Positions 44,772 through 53,908 of a DNA stretch of 64,000 nt are shown here, one piece after another. The DNA is taken from positions 8,867 through 72,866 of the forward strand of contig CAYORT010000015.1 in assembly GCA_964406465.1 (NCBI GenBank), read 5' to 3'. The translations under genes were made by a program, and so were the position numbers. Origin of the DNA: JAHEZL01 sp964406465. GTDB taxonomy: Bacteria > Bacteroidota > Bacteroidia > Flavobacteriales_C > GCA-002722245. The notes under the pieces were generated by a model, which worked only from the letters and a program-made list of their open reading frames with translations, was not told the DNA's origin and made no database searches. Numbering within the stretch: position 1 is the stretch's first letter; each line of letters begins with the position of its first letter.

Positions 44772-46415
44772 ATGAGCATTCATCCAAACGCAGGAAAATT
44801 TCCTTCTCATCGCAGATTAGTCAACATCCCTAAATTAATATCATCCTACTATTCGGGCATTCCTGATCCATCCAATAGAGAGCAAAGAATTTCGTTTGGT
44901 ACCTCTGGTCATCGAGGGTCATCGGTGCACAACAGCTTCAACGAGAATCATATTTTGGCGGTGAGTCAGGCAGTGGTGTTGTACCGCAAAGAGTTTAAAA
45001 TTGACGGTCCGCTTTTTATTGGTATAGATACACATGCCTTATCTACTCCGGCTTTTAGAAGTACAGTAGAAGTGATGGCTGGTAATGAAGTGCAGATTTT
45101 TATTTCTAAAGATGACGAGTACACACCGACACCAGCTGTTTCGCATGCGATATTAACTTTCAACAAAGGAAGAAAAACAAACTTGGCCGATGGAATTGTG
45201 ATTACACCTTCTCATAATCCACCAGAAGATGGAGGCTTTAAATACAATCCACCACATGGCGGTCCGGCGGGCTCTGATGCCACTTCATGGATAGAAAAAA
45301 AGGCGAATTCAATTCTTGAAAACAACCTTAAAGAAGTAAAAAAAGTTCCTTTCGAAAAAGCGCTAAAAGCTGCAACCACCCATCGTTACGATTATATTTC
45401 TTCTTATGTAAATGATTTGTCGAATGTTTTAGATACCGACTTGCTGCGCGATTCACACATCAAGATGGGTGTGCATCCTTTGGGTGGCGCCGGCGTGAAA
45501 TATTGGGATGCCATTGCAGAAAAATACAAACTCAATTTAAATGTAATTAGCGACGAAGTCGATTTTACTTTCCGCTTCATGACTTTAGATTGGGATGGTA
45601 AAGTGCGTATGGATCCTTCATCGCCTTATGCTATGCAGAGTTTGATCGATTTAAAATCGAAGTACGATATTGCTTTTGCTTGTGATACCGATCATGATAG
45701 ACATGGTATAGTAACCAAAAGTGGAGGGTTGATGCAGCCCAATCATTATTTAGCTGTGATGATTGATTACTTGTTTCAACACCGCTCGCACTGGAGTAAA
45801 GACGCTGCTATTGGCAAAACCTTGGTGAGTAGCAATATGATTGATTTGATAGCCGCGAAATTAGGCCGAAAGGTGGTGGAAGTTCCAGTCGGATTTAAAT
45901 GGTTTGTTGACGGATTGATAGATGGATCGCTAGGATTTGTGGGCGAGGAGAGTGCAGGTGCGTCGTTTTTAAGAAAAGATGGTTCTGTTTGGACTACCGA
46001 TAAAGATGGAATTATACCAGCTTTGCTTTCGGCCGAGATTACAGCAAAAACGGGTAATGATCCTTCACAGATTTACAATCAGTTTACCAAAGAATTTGGT
46101 TCGCCGGTGTACGATAGAATAGATGCTCCGGCCACTCCCGAGCAAAAATCAAGATTATCTAAGTTGTCTCCATCGCAAGTAAAATCAACAGAGTTGGCTG
46201 GAGAGAAAATTGACTTAATGCTTACCGAAGCGCCAGGAAATGGAGCAGCTTTAGGTGGTTTGAAAGTAGTATCAAAGAATGGTTGGTTCGCCGCGCGTCC
46301 TAGCGGAACCGAAAACATCTATAAAATATATGCCGAGAGCTTTTTAGGTGTAAGTCACTTGAGAAGTATTCAAGATGAAGCAAAAGTGATTGTTGGGAAG
46401 GCAGTGGGAGAGTGA
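44772..46415 (+). CDS. pgm: Phosphoglucomutase (alpha-D-glucose phosphate specific)
   Basis: Interconverts glucose-1-phosphate and glucose-6-phosphate, feeding glycogen and sugar-nucleotide synthesis in the cytosol. The 547-residue protein has RISFGTSGHRGSSVHNSF near residue 40, the phosphoserine loop VITPSHNPPEDGGFKYNPPH (Ser about 146), the metal-binding CDTDHDRHGIV, the sugar-binding GFVGEESAGASFLRKDG and the phosphate-binding ARPSGTENIYKIYAES. This is the Pgm type of cyanobacteria/enterobacteria (about 545 residues), not PgcA. A TATTTTTG box lies at 44711-44718. It serves the glycogen-type cluster upstream functionally, though repeats separate them. Confidence 0.95.
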   Translation: MSIHPNAGKFPSHRRLVNIPKLISSYYSGIPDPSNREQRISFGTSGHRGSSVHNSFNENHILAVSQAVVLYRKEFKIDGPLFIGIDTHALSTPAFRSTVEVMAGNEVQIFISKDDEYTPTPAVSHAILTFNKGRKTNLADGIVITPSHNPPEDGGFKYNPPHGGPAGSDATSWIEKKANSILENNLKEVKKVPFEKALKAATTHRYDYISSYVNDLSNVLDTDLLRDSHIKMGVHPLGGAGVKYWDAIAEKYKLNLNVISDEVDFTFRFMTLDWDGKVRMDPSSPYAMQSLIDLKSKYDIAFACDTDHDRHGIVTKSGGLMQPNHYLAVMIDYLFQHRSHWSKDAAIGKTLVSSNMIDLIAAKLGRKVVEVPVGFKWFVDGLIDGSLGFVGEESAGASFLRKDGSVWTTDKDGIIPALLSAEITAKTGNDPSQIYNQFTKEFGSPVYDRIDAPATPEQKSRLSKLSPSQVKSTELAGEKIDLMLTEAPGNGAALGGLKVVSKNGWFAARPSGTENIYKIYAESFLGVSHLRSIQDEAKVIVGKAVGE

Positions 46416-46433
46416 TTTAACATTTGGAAATAA

Positions 46434-46468
46434 AAAACCTTAACACATCAGTGTTAAGGTTTTTTTTT
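46434..46468. terminator. Bidirectional terminator between pgm and tRNA-Met
   Basis: AAAACCTTAACAC-ATCA-GTGTTAAGGTTTT: a perfect stem with a four-base loop, flanked by nine T on the + strand and six A on the other side. It can stop both pgm and the convergent tRNA transcript. Confidence 0.92.
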
Positions 46469-46470
46469 AG

Positions 46471-46544
46471 TAGCGCGGGGGAGATTTGAACTCCCGACCT
46501 CAGGGTTATGAATCCTGCGCTCTAACCAACTGAGCTACCGCGCC
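46471..46544 (-). tRNA. tRNA-Met (anticodon CAU), elongator-like
   Basis: 74 bases on the minus strand starting GGCGCGGTAGCTCAGTTGG. It has a seven-base acceptor (G1-U72 wobble), D-stem GCTC/GAGC, anticodon loop TTCATAA, T-arm GGGAG-TTCAAAT-CTCCC and discriminator A; CCA is not encoded. The anticodon CAU could be Met or lysidine-modified Ile. The initiator is unlikely, since the first pair is G-U rather than the unpaired C1-A72 type. The last anticodon-stem pair is A31-C39, a mismatch. Confidence 0.93.
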
Positions 46545-46561
46545 GAGTATTTTTCGGGTTG

Positions 46562-46593
46562 CAAACATAAAGTATTAGTTATAAAATCACAAA
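46562..46593 (-). promoter_or_regulatory. Bacteroidota-type promoter of the tRNA-Met gene
   Basis: On the minus strand TTTG (46590-46593), 20 bases, then TATGTTTG (46562-46569): an exact match to the TTTG-N19-21-TAnnTTTG consensus. It lies 17 bases upstream of the tRNA 5' end. Confidence 0.75.
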
Positions 46594-46647
46594 TATTAGA
46601 TAAATTTGAGTGCGAGGAATATTGTGTAATCTGAGTAATCGACTATT

Positions 46648-48072
46648 GTGAAACGTCTGCATCTCTTTATTATAAAGGCCTTTATTGGACCATTCATACT
46701 GAATCTTATCATCACGGATTTTCTGTTTTTGATGATTTGGATGTGGAAGTATGTAGATGATTTGATTGGTAAAGGCCTCGATTTGTCGGTTATTTTAGAA
46801 ATGATGTGGTATGCCGCTCTGTGGCATGTGCCCATGTGTTTGCCCCTTTCTATTTTGCTTTCGTCGATCATGGCCTTTGGTAAACTTGGAGAAACCAACG
46901 AGCTTACTTCGCTTAAATCGCTGGGTATTTCTCTTCAAAAAACAATGTTTTCACTCATCGTGTTTAATGCCATGATTTCGGTTGGTGCTTTTTTCTTTAG
47001 CAATATCGCACTTCCCCTAACTGCCTTTAAAATGCACAGTTTACTCAATGATATAGTGCAGAAAAAACCAGAACTCAATATTCCCGAAGGCATATTCTAT
47101 AACGGTATGCATGATTATACCATTAGGGTGGAGAAAAAGTATAAAGACCAAACCATGAAAGGGGTGATGTTGTTCGATCACCACGAAAGCGATAACAATA
47201 GTTTTTTAGTTGCCGATTCGGGTAAAATTGAGAATATTTTGAATGGTAAATACATGCGTTTAACATTGATAAACGGACACGCATACAAGGAAGATCGCTC
47301 CTACAATGAACAAACTCCTAACAGCATTAGAACTCTTCTTAGAAATAGCTTTAAAGAACATATAATCTATATTGATATGTCGGCTTACAACTTCAGAAAA
47401 ACAGAAGGTACTGTCTTTAGAAGTTCTGCCCAAATGTTGAATATTGAGCAATTAGATTACTGCGTAGATTCTCTTGATCTTGAGCTGGTAAACAGAAGAA
47501 AATCATTAAGTAAGGACTTACACAACTACTATTATTTTAATACCGATACTTTTGTAAAGCTTGATACGATAAAACCTATGACACTTAAGGCCGATATCAT
47601 GAGTATGGTGCCTGCCGACAAAAAGCTGAATGTGTTGCGCGAAGCCGAGCAAGTAGTAAGATCGGCCCAAGGTTATCCCAACAGATCGTATATGTTCGAA
47701 CAAGATTTGGCTAAAAGCAAAAATAATTACCGACTAGAATGGCATAAAAAATTCACCCTTTCGGTGGCTTGTTTCATCTTATTTTTTATTGGTGCACCGC
47801 TTGGTGCTATTGTTAGAAAGGGCGGACTAGGATGGCCGGTGGTTATTGCAGTGCTGTTCTTTTTGGTGTATTACGTGATTTCCATCATCTTCGAAAAAAT
47901 GGCTAAAAACAATACCATTGATGCCATGATTGGTATGTGGATGGCCTCGGCTGTGCTCATGCCTATCGGAATTTTCTTAACTTACAAATCAACTCGAGAT
48001 TCGAAATTGTTTAGCATGTCAAACTACTTAGGAGGAATAAGGAGATTAGGTCAATTTTTCAAAAAGAAGTAG
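46648..48072 (+). CDS. LptF/LptG (YjgP/YjgQ)-family permease
   Basis: An inner-membrane subunit of the lipopolysaccharide export machine (with LptB, LptC). The 474-residue protein has three hydrophobic helices near the N-terminus (FIGPFILNLIITDFLFLMIW and onward). A large periplasmic beta-jellyroll follows (about residues 120-340, EGIFYNGMHDYTIRVEKKYK). Three C-terminal helices (LSVACFILFFIGAPLGAIVR, FFLVYYVISIIFEKMA) complete it. FFIGAPLGAIVRKGGLG is the family hallmark. The start is GTG 46648. F and G cannot be told apart here. Two glycosyltransferases follow after two bases. Confidence 0.87.
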   Translation: MKRLHLFIIKAFIGPFILNLIITDFLFLMIWMWKYVDDLIGKGLDLSVILEMMWYAALWHVPMCLPLSILLSSIMAFGKLGETNELTSLKSLGISLQKTMFSLIVFNAMISVGAFFFSNIALPLTAFKMHSLLNDIVQKKPELNIPEGIFYNGMHDYTIRVEKKYKDQTMKGVMLFDHHESDNNSFLVADSGKIENILNGKYMRLTLINGHAYKEDRSYNEQTPNSIRTLLRNSFKEHIIYIDMSAYNFRKTEGTVFRSSAQMLNIEQLDYCVDSLDLELVNRRKSLSKDLHNYYYFNTDTFVKLDTIKPMTLKADIMSMVPADKKLNVLREAEQVVRSAQGYPNRSYMFEQDLAKSKNNYRLEWHKKFTLSVACFILFFIGAPLGAIVRKGGLGWPVVIAVLFFLVYYVISIIFEKMAKNNTIDAMIGMWMASAVLMPIGIFLTYKSTRDSKLFSMSNYLGGIRRLGQFFKKK

Positions 48073-48074
48073 GA

Positions 48075-49271
48075 ATGAAGATTTTACAAATTTGCCAGCG
48101 TCCCCCTCATCCTCCTATCGATGGTGGCGCTATTGGAATGGATAATATTACACAGGGTATGCTTGAGCTCGGACATCAAGTGAAAGTGCTTACCGTAGCT
48201 ACTTCAAAACATCCTGTACAGCACGATAAAATATCGAAAGAATATCTCGAAAAAACGCAGCTAGAATCGGTTTTTATTGATACTTCCATTCATGTGATGG
48301 ATGCCTTTATCAATTTGTTTGAAAGCGAGTCGTACAATGTAAAGCGCTTTGTCTCTGCCGATTTTGAGCATAAATTAAAAGAGATATTACAAAAGAGTTC
48401 GTTCGATGTCATCCTTCTAGAAAGCTTATATGTTACGCCTTACATCGATCTAATTCGAAATTTATGCAAGGCTAAAATTGTGTTGCGCTCCCCTAATGTA
48501 GAATACGTGATTTGGGAAAGAGTAGCCAACAATGCCAACAATATATTGAAGAAACCTTACTTAACACTATTGGCAAAACGCTTGAAAGAATATGAAAAAT
48601 CGGTTTTGGGAAAACTTGATGGCATAGCATCGGTTACTCAAGAAGATTTGGCAATATTTAAAGAGATGGGCTTTAAAGGAAAAGGTATTGCTGTGCCAAC
48701 AGGTATCATCATCGACAAAGATTTGTTTGTTAAACAGCGTGAAGAAGAAGCCTTATCGGTTTTTCATATCGCTTCGATGAACTGGTTGCCCAATGTAGAA
48801 GCTGTAGATTGGTTTTTAAAAAATGTATGGAACTTAGTTTTAGATAAGGTGCCTCAAGCAAAATTGTACTTGGCAGGAAGAGATATGCCCGATTGGTTGT
48901 TGAAGCATCATCAGCGAAATGTGATAGTGGTAGGTGAAGTAGAAAATGCCCGCGAATTTTACAGAAGCTACAAAATAATGGTGGTGCCTATCTTGTCGGG
49001 AGGCGGCATGCGCGTTAAAATTATCGAAGGAATGGCCATGGGGAAAACCATTGTTTCAACCACCATTGGTGCCGAAGGAATTCAATGTACCCACCAAAAG
49101 CATTTGCTTATAGCAAATGCCCCTGCCGATTTTGCCAATGCCGTGATTAAATGTTTGGAAGATGCTCAGCTTAGCGCATCTTTATCGGCCAATGCTCAAA
49201 GGCTCATTAATGAAGATTTCGATAATGCAGCCATCTGTAAAAAAATAGAAGTATTTTTGAAAGAATTGTAA
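48075..49271 (+). CDS. GT4 family glycosyltransferase
   Basis: A 398-residue GT-B protein starting MKILQICQRPPHPPIDGGAI. It has VLRSPNVEYVIWERVAN, FHIASMNWLPNVEAVDWFLK, and the donor-binding VVPILSGGGMRVKIIEGMAM of the GT4 family. It lies between an LptF/G-type permease and a second glycosyltransferase of similar design with no intergenic space, so it belongs to an envelope-glycan operon, perhaps lipopolysaccharide core. The acceptor is unknown. Confidence 0.87.
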   Translation: MKILQICQRPPHPPIDGGAIGMDNITQGMLELGHQVKVLTVATSKHPVQHDKISKEYLEKTQLESVFIDTSIHVMDAFINLFESESYNVKRFVSADFEHKLKEILQKSSFDVILLESLYVTPYIDLIRNLCKAKIVLRSPNVEYVIWERVANNANNILKKPYLTLLAKRLKEYEKSVLGKLDGIASVTQEDLAIFKEMGFKGKGIAVPTGIIIDKDLFVKQREEEALSVFHIASMNWLPNVEAVDWFLKNVWNLVLDKVPQAKLYLAGRDMPDWLLKHHQRNVIVVGEVENAREFYRSYKIMVVPILSGGGMRVKIIEGMAMGKTIVSTTIGAEGIQCTHQKHLLIANAPADFANAVIKCLEDAQLSASLSANAQRLINEDFDNAAICKKIEVFLKEL

Positions 49272-50462
49272 GTGCAAAAACCAAAAACGATAGTGTTGTT
49301 GTCGCGTCTTCCTTATCCTTTAGAGAAGGGCGATAAGCTGCGTGCTTACCATTTTATCAAAGAGTTTTCTAAGTGGCAAGACATTTATTTGATTGCTATT
49401 TCAGATAATAAAGAAGAACAAAAAAGCATCGACGAACTCAATAAGTTTTGCAAAGAGATTCATGTTTTTCCTATCTCCAATTGGTCGATTTTAAAAAATT
49501 TATTTCGTTCGTTTGTGCTTCAACTGCCATTTCAATCGGGATATTTTTACAATACCAAAGTTGCTACTCAAATTCAGTTTTTGATTGATCAAATTAAACC
49601 CGATCATATTTTTTTGCAATTGCTGCGAACCACAGAATATGTAAAGAATATGTTTGATACAAATATGACTATCGATTATATGGATGCCTTTGCGAAAGGG
49701 ATGGAGAGAAGGATTGATGGTGCTAGATTTCCAATGAAGCAGGTGTACAGAATGGAATATTTTAGGTTGCGCAAATATGAGGCTAGTGTTTACCCTTGGT
49801 TTAAAAATAAAATCATCATTTCAGAGCAAGATTTAAATAGTTTATATGTGGCCAATATCGATGATGTGCAAGTGATTCCCAACGGTGTTGACACCGATTT
49901 TTTTGTGCCACAAAATGTAAATAAGAAATACGATATCATCTTTTTTGGCAACATGTCGTATCCTCCCAACGTGTCGGCCGCGCAGTATTTATGCAAAGAA
50001 ATTCTACCTGAGCTCATCAAAGTAAATCCGCAAATTAAAGTAGTGATTGCTGGTGCCGACCCCGCAAGAGAGGTGCAAGCTTTGGCTTCAAAAAATGTAG
50101 AAATCACAGGCTGGGTCGATGATATGCGCACACTCATTGCTCAGTCGAAAGTAGCAGTTGCTCCTATGTTGATAGGTACCGGACTCCAAAATAAGCTTTT
50201 GCAAGCCATGGCCATGCGTATTCCTTGTGTTACGTCAACTTTAGCCAACAACGCCTTGGGTGCTCAACATGGCGAATCTATTATGGTTGGCAGAACAACA
50301 GAAGATTATGTGAAATGGATAAGCGCTTTGCTGCAAGATGAGCTACTTAGCAATAAGATTGCATTGAAAGGCGAACAGTTTGTAAAAGCAAATTTCAATT
50401 GGGAGGCTTACGCTCGTAAGGTTCACGAGCTGATGTATCCAACTATTAGCACTAAACAGTAG
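49272..50462 (+). CDS. GT4 family glycosyltransferase, sugar transferase of the EpsH/PEP-CTERM-associated type
   Basis: 396 residues; the GTG start follows the previous TAA immediately. TIVLLSRLPYPLEKGDKLRA with KGDKLRAYH is typical of the sugar transferases often linked to exopolysaccharide loci. The rest is GT-B: VIPNGVDTDFFVPQNVNKKY, DIIFFGNMSYPPNVSAAQYL, VAPMLIGTGLQNKLLQAMAM. Its 3' end overlaps that of the convergent gene 50452-50940 by 11 bases. Confidence 0.85.
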   Translation: MQKPKTIVLLSRLPYPLEKGDKLRAYHFIKEFSKWQDIYLIAISDNKEEQKSIDELNKFCKEIHVFPISNWSILKNLFRSFVLQLPFQSGYFYNTKVATQIQFLIDQIKPDHIFLQLLRTTEYVKNMFDTNMTIDYMDAFAKGMERRIDGARFPMKQVYRMEYFRLRKYEASVYPWFKNKIIISEQDLNSLYVANIDDVQVIPNGVDTDFFVPQNVNKKYDIIFFGNMSYPPNVSAAQYLCKEILPELIKVNPQIKVVIAGADPAREVQALASKNVEITGWVDDMRTLIAQSKVAVAPMLIGTGLQNKLLQAMAMRIPCVTSTLANNALGAQHGESIMVGRTTEDYVKWISALLQDELLSNKIALKGEQFVKANFNWEAYARKVHELMYPTISTKQ

Positions 50463-50940
50463 ATGTTTGGTACAAACCAGCAAAAGCTTTAAATCGCGCT
50501 TCATCAATCACCAAACATCCTTCTTTCATCATGTTGAAAATTTCTAATTCTCTATCTGCTGATACATCTTTATTGCTTTTGTAAATATGCAGCTTATCGC
50601 GGTATTCATTGAAATTACTTGCCAAAGCTGTTAGTACATCGCGGTCTCTAAAATCGATATCTGGATGGGTTGAATCGATACCAATTAAGTAAATCTTATC
50701 GGCACCAAACATAAAAACCTTAATGGAGTTAGCTGAGACATGTTCTAAAAATTGCACTTTTTTAAATGCTTTTTCAAACACGATATCACTAAATATTTCC
50801 ACCATTTCGATGGCTTTGTCGGGTTCGTTATTGTTGATTCTTTTCCACTCACTATCGTCGATTCCATTGGCTACTAAAAATTGAATGAATTCTTTTTCTA
50901 GTTCTTTCAATTCGATATCAGATAGTATGCGGTACTTCAT
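50452..50940 (-). CDS. Conserved hypothetical protein (DUF6495-like)
   Basis: A 162-residue soluble, mostly helical protein with no signal peptide: MKYRILSDIELKELEKEFIQ, VANGIDDSEWKRINNNEPDK, and a central strand pair VFMFGADKIYLIGIDS. The pattern resembles a family largely confined to Bacteroidota (DUF6495 by memory), of unknown function. It overlaps the end of the convergent glycosyltransferase gene by 11 bases and follows the DUF6056-like gene after 42 bases. Confidence 0.65.
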   Translation of the reverse strand: MKYRILSDIELKELEKEFIQFLVANGIDDSEWKRINNNEPDKAIEMVEIFSDIVFEKAFKKVQFLEHVSANSIKVFMFGADKIYLIGIDSTHPDIDFRDRDVLTALASNFNEYRDKLHIYKSNKDVSADRELEIFNMMKEGCLVIDEARFKAFAGLYQTSTV

Positions 50941-50982
50941 TTTAGTAAGGGTTAGTTGAAGGCATTAAGATAAATCAATTCT

Positions 50983-52392
50983 TTATTTTTTCATCACTTT
51001 TTTGTTTTCTAATTTAAAATAAATGCTGTATCCCTTGTTACTCCAGTGTTCGGGATTGTCATTGATATCTAAAACAAAAATACTTTGTGGCCTATTTTTT
51101 AGCTCATCTAAATAGATGGTGTCTCCTTTGCTTTTTATGCTTTGTTGCATTATTGAAAGTCTTTCATTCATTTGTTCGTTGTAGCTTGCTGCTTTTCCAC
51201 TTATTAAATCGCTAACTACTGCATATCCATTTTTACTTATGACTAACATTATGATTGAGCTTATTACCAGTAATTTTCGCTGAGTTGTAGTTATGTGCAA
51301 TCGCTCGAGTGCATTTTTGTAACGATTGAACCAAACACTTAAGTTGATGAACCATAGTATCAAAAACAAGAAGTAGGCAATGTTTAAGGTTCGGTGCTGT
51401 CCGAGTATACCGAGTGTCCAATAAGCCGGGAAAACACTGATGAAAATTACCATCAATAGCGACAATAATGAGTAAATAGGTTTTACATGAAACGAATGTT
51501 TAAATAGCGCTATTTTCAATAAATTCTCTTTGTGTACAAAATAGTACAGTATTGACATAGCTAGCAAAGGCAGCGATGCAATCCATTTAAATGAAAATCT
51601 TGCCGTTTGAGCCGCCGAATAAAAGAGGGAATGAAAAAAATGATGCTTTTCTGCCGATAAACTTTCGCGAAAATCGTTGCCTGGAGCTAAATACACTGCG
51701 GCCGAACATATAAGCGCCAACAGTAGAAAAAGGAGCGCTGTTCTAAAATGCACACTCTTGTTTAACCATAGCAGTACCGTAGTAAATAACAATATAGAAC
51801 ATGACATAAGCATACTTATTTCGTTCGACCCTATGGTACAAACAAGCAGCAAACCAGATACTATGTGGTGAACTACTTTTCTTCTTAATATATACTTGCC
51901 TTTGTTAGATAATATGAATAAGGCAATGAAGAACAAAAGCAGAATGTTGCCTCCTTGATAGGTTACAGCGCCAGTATACCAATAGATACCCTCAGAAATG
52001 ATAGGCATTTGGTAGAGGTAAAGTAAGGTTAAAATCAGACTTATGATCACCATGATTTTTTTGCTTAGTTGCTCATAGCACAATGCAAAGACAAAGAGGA
52101 GAAAAGAAGCAAGGGTGGCTAAAATAAGCACTATGGGTATGAACTTATAAATACCTATTGAATCAAAAGCAAGTGGATTAAGCAATACCAGGATATTAGA
52201 GAAGTAGCGGCCATTCCAATGCATGTATTCATACTGCAAAGTAGGCCACAAAGGGTTTTCTTTGCCGCGAATGGAGTACGTGAAATCGTCGGCGATGGGC
52301 TGACAATAAATGCTAATAAGTAGGTAAGGGACTAAAAGAAGCGCAAGGAGAATTAAAACAGTATTGTTTTGTTTGTTGGCTAAAGGATTCAC
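50983..52392 (-). CDS. DUF6056-like multi-spanning membrane protein
   Basis: 469 residues with about eleven hydrophobic segments. The first periplasmic loop, CQPIADDFTYSIRGKENPLW with YMHWNGRYFSN, carries the Asp-Asp and GRYFSN motifs of the DUF6056 / GT-C-like glycosyltransferase group. Such proteins probably transfer sugars from polyprenyl-phosphate donors outside the cytoplasm, but this is not shown for this family. The GTG start overlaps the ribH stop (GTGA), so it is in the ribH operon. Confidence 0.75.
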   Translation of the reverse strand: MNPLANKQNNTVLILLALLLVPYLLISIYCQPIADDFTYSIRGKENPLWPTLQYEYMHWNGRYFSNILVLLNPLAFDSIGIYKFIPIVLILATLASFLLFVFALCYEQLSKKIMVIISLILTLLYLYQMPIISEGIYWYTGAVTYQGGNILLLFFIALFILSNKGKYILRRKVVHHIVSGLLLVCTIGSNEISMLMSCSILLFTTVLLWLNKSVHFRTALLFLLLALICSAAVYLAPGNDFRESLSAEKHHFFHSLFYSAAQTARFSFKWIASLPLLAMSILYYFVHKENLLKIALFKHSFHVKPIYSLLSLLMVIFISVFPAYWTLGILGQHRTLNIAYFLFLILWFINLSVWFNRYKNALERLHITTTQRKLLVISSIIMLVISKNGYAVVSDLISGKAASYNEQMNERLSIMQQSIKSKGDTIYLDELKNRPQSIFVLDINDNPEHWSNKGYSIYFKLENKKVMKK

Positions 52393-52868
52393 TTTTGAAA
52401 AGCAATCATTTTTATTGCAGTTACCGCAGCTTCAACACCTTTATTGCCGTGCTTTCCACCCGATCTAGCTCTCGATTGCTCTATGGTATTGTCGGTAAGC
52501 ACACAAAAAATTACTGGTTTGTTGTATTTTAAAGCTACTTTTTGAATGCCGTAAGTGGTACCCTGACAAACATAATCGAAGTGTTTCGTTTCACCTTGAA
52601 TTACACAGCCAATACATATTACAGCATCAACATCACCTTTTTCAAGGATGGTTTGAGCACCCAATGGCAATTCAAAACAGCCCGGCACATAATGAACCGA
52701 AAGGTCTCTATCGTAAATTCCTTGCTTGTTGAGGGTTTCCACGGCCCCTTTTTTTAAACCTTCGGTAATCTCTTCATTCCATTCAGCAACCACCAAAGCT
52801 ATCTTCATGCCTGCGGCAGATGCGATGTTGTTGCCTTGATCCGACAGGTTTTTGTGGATGGTTGCCAT
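52389..52868 (-). CDS. ribH: 6,7-dimethyl-8-ribityllumazine synthase
   Basis: Penultimate enzyme of riboflavin synthesis; it forms icosahedral or pentameric complexes. The 159-residue protein has IALVVAEWNEEITEGLKKGA (the substrate Trp/Glu site), VPGCFELPLGAQTILEKGDV, CIGCVIQGETKHFDYVCQG and VFCVLTDNTIEQSRARSG: all canonical. The sequence from Met24-type starts would be usual length; the extra N-terminal residues are common in the phylum. It starts directly after the TPR gene stop and is coupled to 50983-52392. Confidence 0.95.
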   Translation of the reverse strand: MATIHKNLSDQGNNIASAAGMKIALVVAEWNEEITEGLKKGAVETLNKQGIYDRDLSVHYVPGCFELPLGAQTILEKGDVDAVICIGCVIQGETKHFDYVCQGTTYGIQKVALKYNKPVIFCVLTDNTIEQSRARSGGKHGNKGVEAAVTAIKMIAFQK

Positions 52869-53606
52869 CTATTTAGCTCCGTTTAAGGTAGCTTTAGCTT
52901 TAACAATGCCTAAAGCTCTTTCAATTTTTTGCTTCTCTAAACCATGTTTAACAGGGTCGTTGTAGTAAGCAGAAACAATTTCTTCGTAGTATTTAGCAGC
53001 TTCTTGGTACTTAGAAGCATCTTTTTTAACATCACCCAATTGCTCGCATAAAATAGCTGCTTTCTTTAGGTAGTAAGGAGAAATCAATACGTTGTTTGCG
53101 CCTTGAGCAGCAGAAACATATTTCTTAATAGCTTGATCAGGATCGTTTTTCTCAGAGTAGATATCACCCATCAAACCATTTTTTAAGTGAGGAAACATCT
53201 CGCCTTTTGCTTCAAAAGATTCGATTTGCTCTAAAGCATCATCAAATTTTTGCTGACGGAAATAACTTACTGCCAAGTAATACTTAGCAATGTTCCCTTC
53301 GTTGGTGTTAGAATACTCTTCTGCGATTTCTTCAAATCCTTTAAAGTCTTTTTTACTTCCTTGGATAGCTTTAGCGATAGAGTCATTGTCGAATTGTTCA
53401 GCAGCTTTCCATAAATCAGGTCTAGCCTCTTCAGATGCATCTGCAACCACCACATTATTGTAAAATATCCATCCACCAACGATTACTATTAGCGCAATAG
53501 CCGCTGTAGATATAGCTTTTTTGTTTTCAATGAAAAATTTCTCCGACTTGCTAATGGTTGAACCTAAGTCTACAATTGGCTCGTCTTTTATTTCTTTTTG
53601 TGACAT
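52869..53606 (-). CDS. Membrane-anchored TPR protein (YfgM-like)
   Basis: A 245-residue protein with a 30-residue cytoplasmic start, one transmembrane helix (AISTAAIALIVIVGGWIFYN) and a periplasmic stretch of TPR-like helices (IAEEYSNTNEGNIAKYYLAV, FDDALEQIESFEAKGEMFPH, KYYEEIVSAYYNDPVKHGL). It resembles YfgM-type anchors that act with envelope folding factors. It is the first gene of the operon with ribH and the DUF6056-like protein; the link to riboflavin synthesis is unknown but the order is frequent in Bacteroidota. Confidence 0.78.
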   Translation of the reverse strand: MSQKEIKDEPIVDLGSTISKSEKFFIENKKAISTAAIALIVIVGGWIFYNNVVVADASEEARPDLWKAAEQFDNDSIAKAIQGSKKDFKGFEEIAEEYSNTNEGNIAKYYLAVSYFRQQKFDDALEQIESFEAKGEMFPHLKNGLMGDIYSEKNDPDQAIKKYVSAAQGANNVLISPYYLKKAAILCEQLGDVKKDASKYQEAAKYYEEIVSAYYNDPVKHGLEKQKIERALGIVKAKATLNGAK

Positions 53607-53625
53607 GTCTTTTTTATTTGGAGTA

Positions 53626-53655
53626 CGAAAATAGGGAAAAAATATAAATGTTCAA
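53626..53655 (-). promoter_or_regulatory. Probable promoter of the TPR-ribH operon
   Basis: On the minus strand TTG (53653-53655), 19 bases, then TATTTTCG (53626-53633): the TAnnTTTG box with one change. It sits 20 bases before the ATG. Confidence 0.45.
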
Positions 53656-53732
53656 TGTTTAATGTTCAAGGTCCAATGTTTCCTGTGTTTGTAGAGAAAA
53701 ACGAGATTTATTTTTTAATAACGAGATGTATC

Positions 53733-53827
53733 GTAGAGACAGATAGAATCTGTCTTTAAATAGAAAATCTTCCGTTGTGTTTTAATTGGAATCAATCTTT
53801 TTTAAGACAGATTCTATCTGTCTCTAC
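53733..53827. repeat. REP-like palindrome, GTAGAGAC variant
   Basis: GTAGAGACAGATAGAATCTG at the left and CAGATTCTATCTGTCTCTAC at the right, with a 40-base spacer. The gene-free stretch 53607-53908 also holds a TTCAATGTTTAATGTTC-type simple repeat next to the promoter. Otherwise nothing is seen. Confidence 0.82.
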
Positions 53828-53908
53828 CAAGACATGGAGCTGAATCTCGATAATGGGGTCGGGAAAAGATTCAGCAAAGTTCGCAAGCTAAACTTAGCAG
53901 AGGGGGAC

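Noticed and set aside
50452..50462. 11-base overlap of convergent genes as an antisense control device
   Set aside because: The overlap is short and common in compact genomes; no structure or terminator supports regulation.
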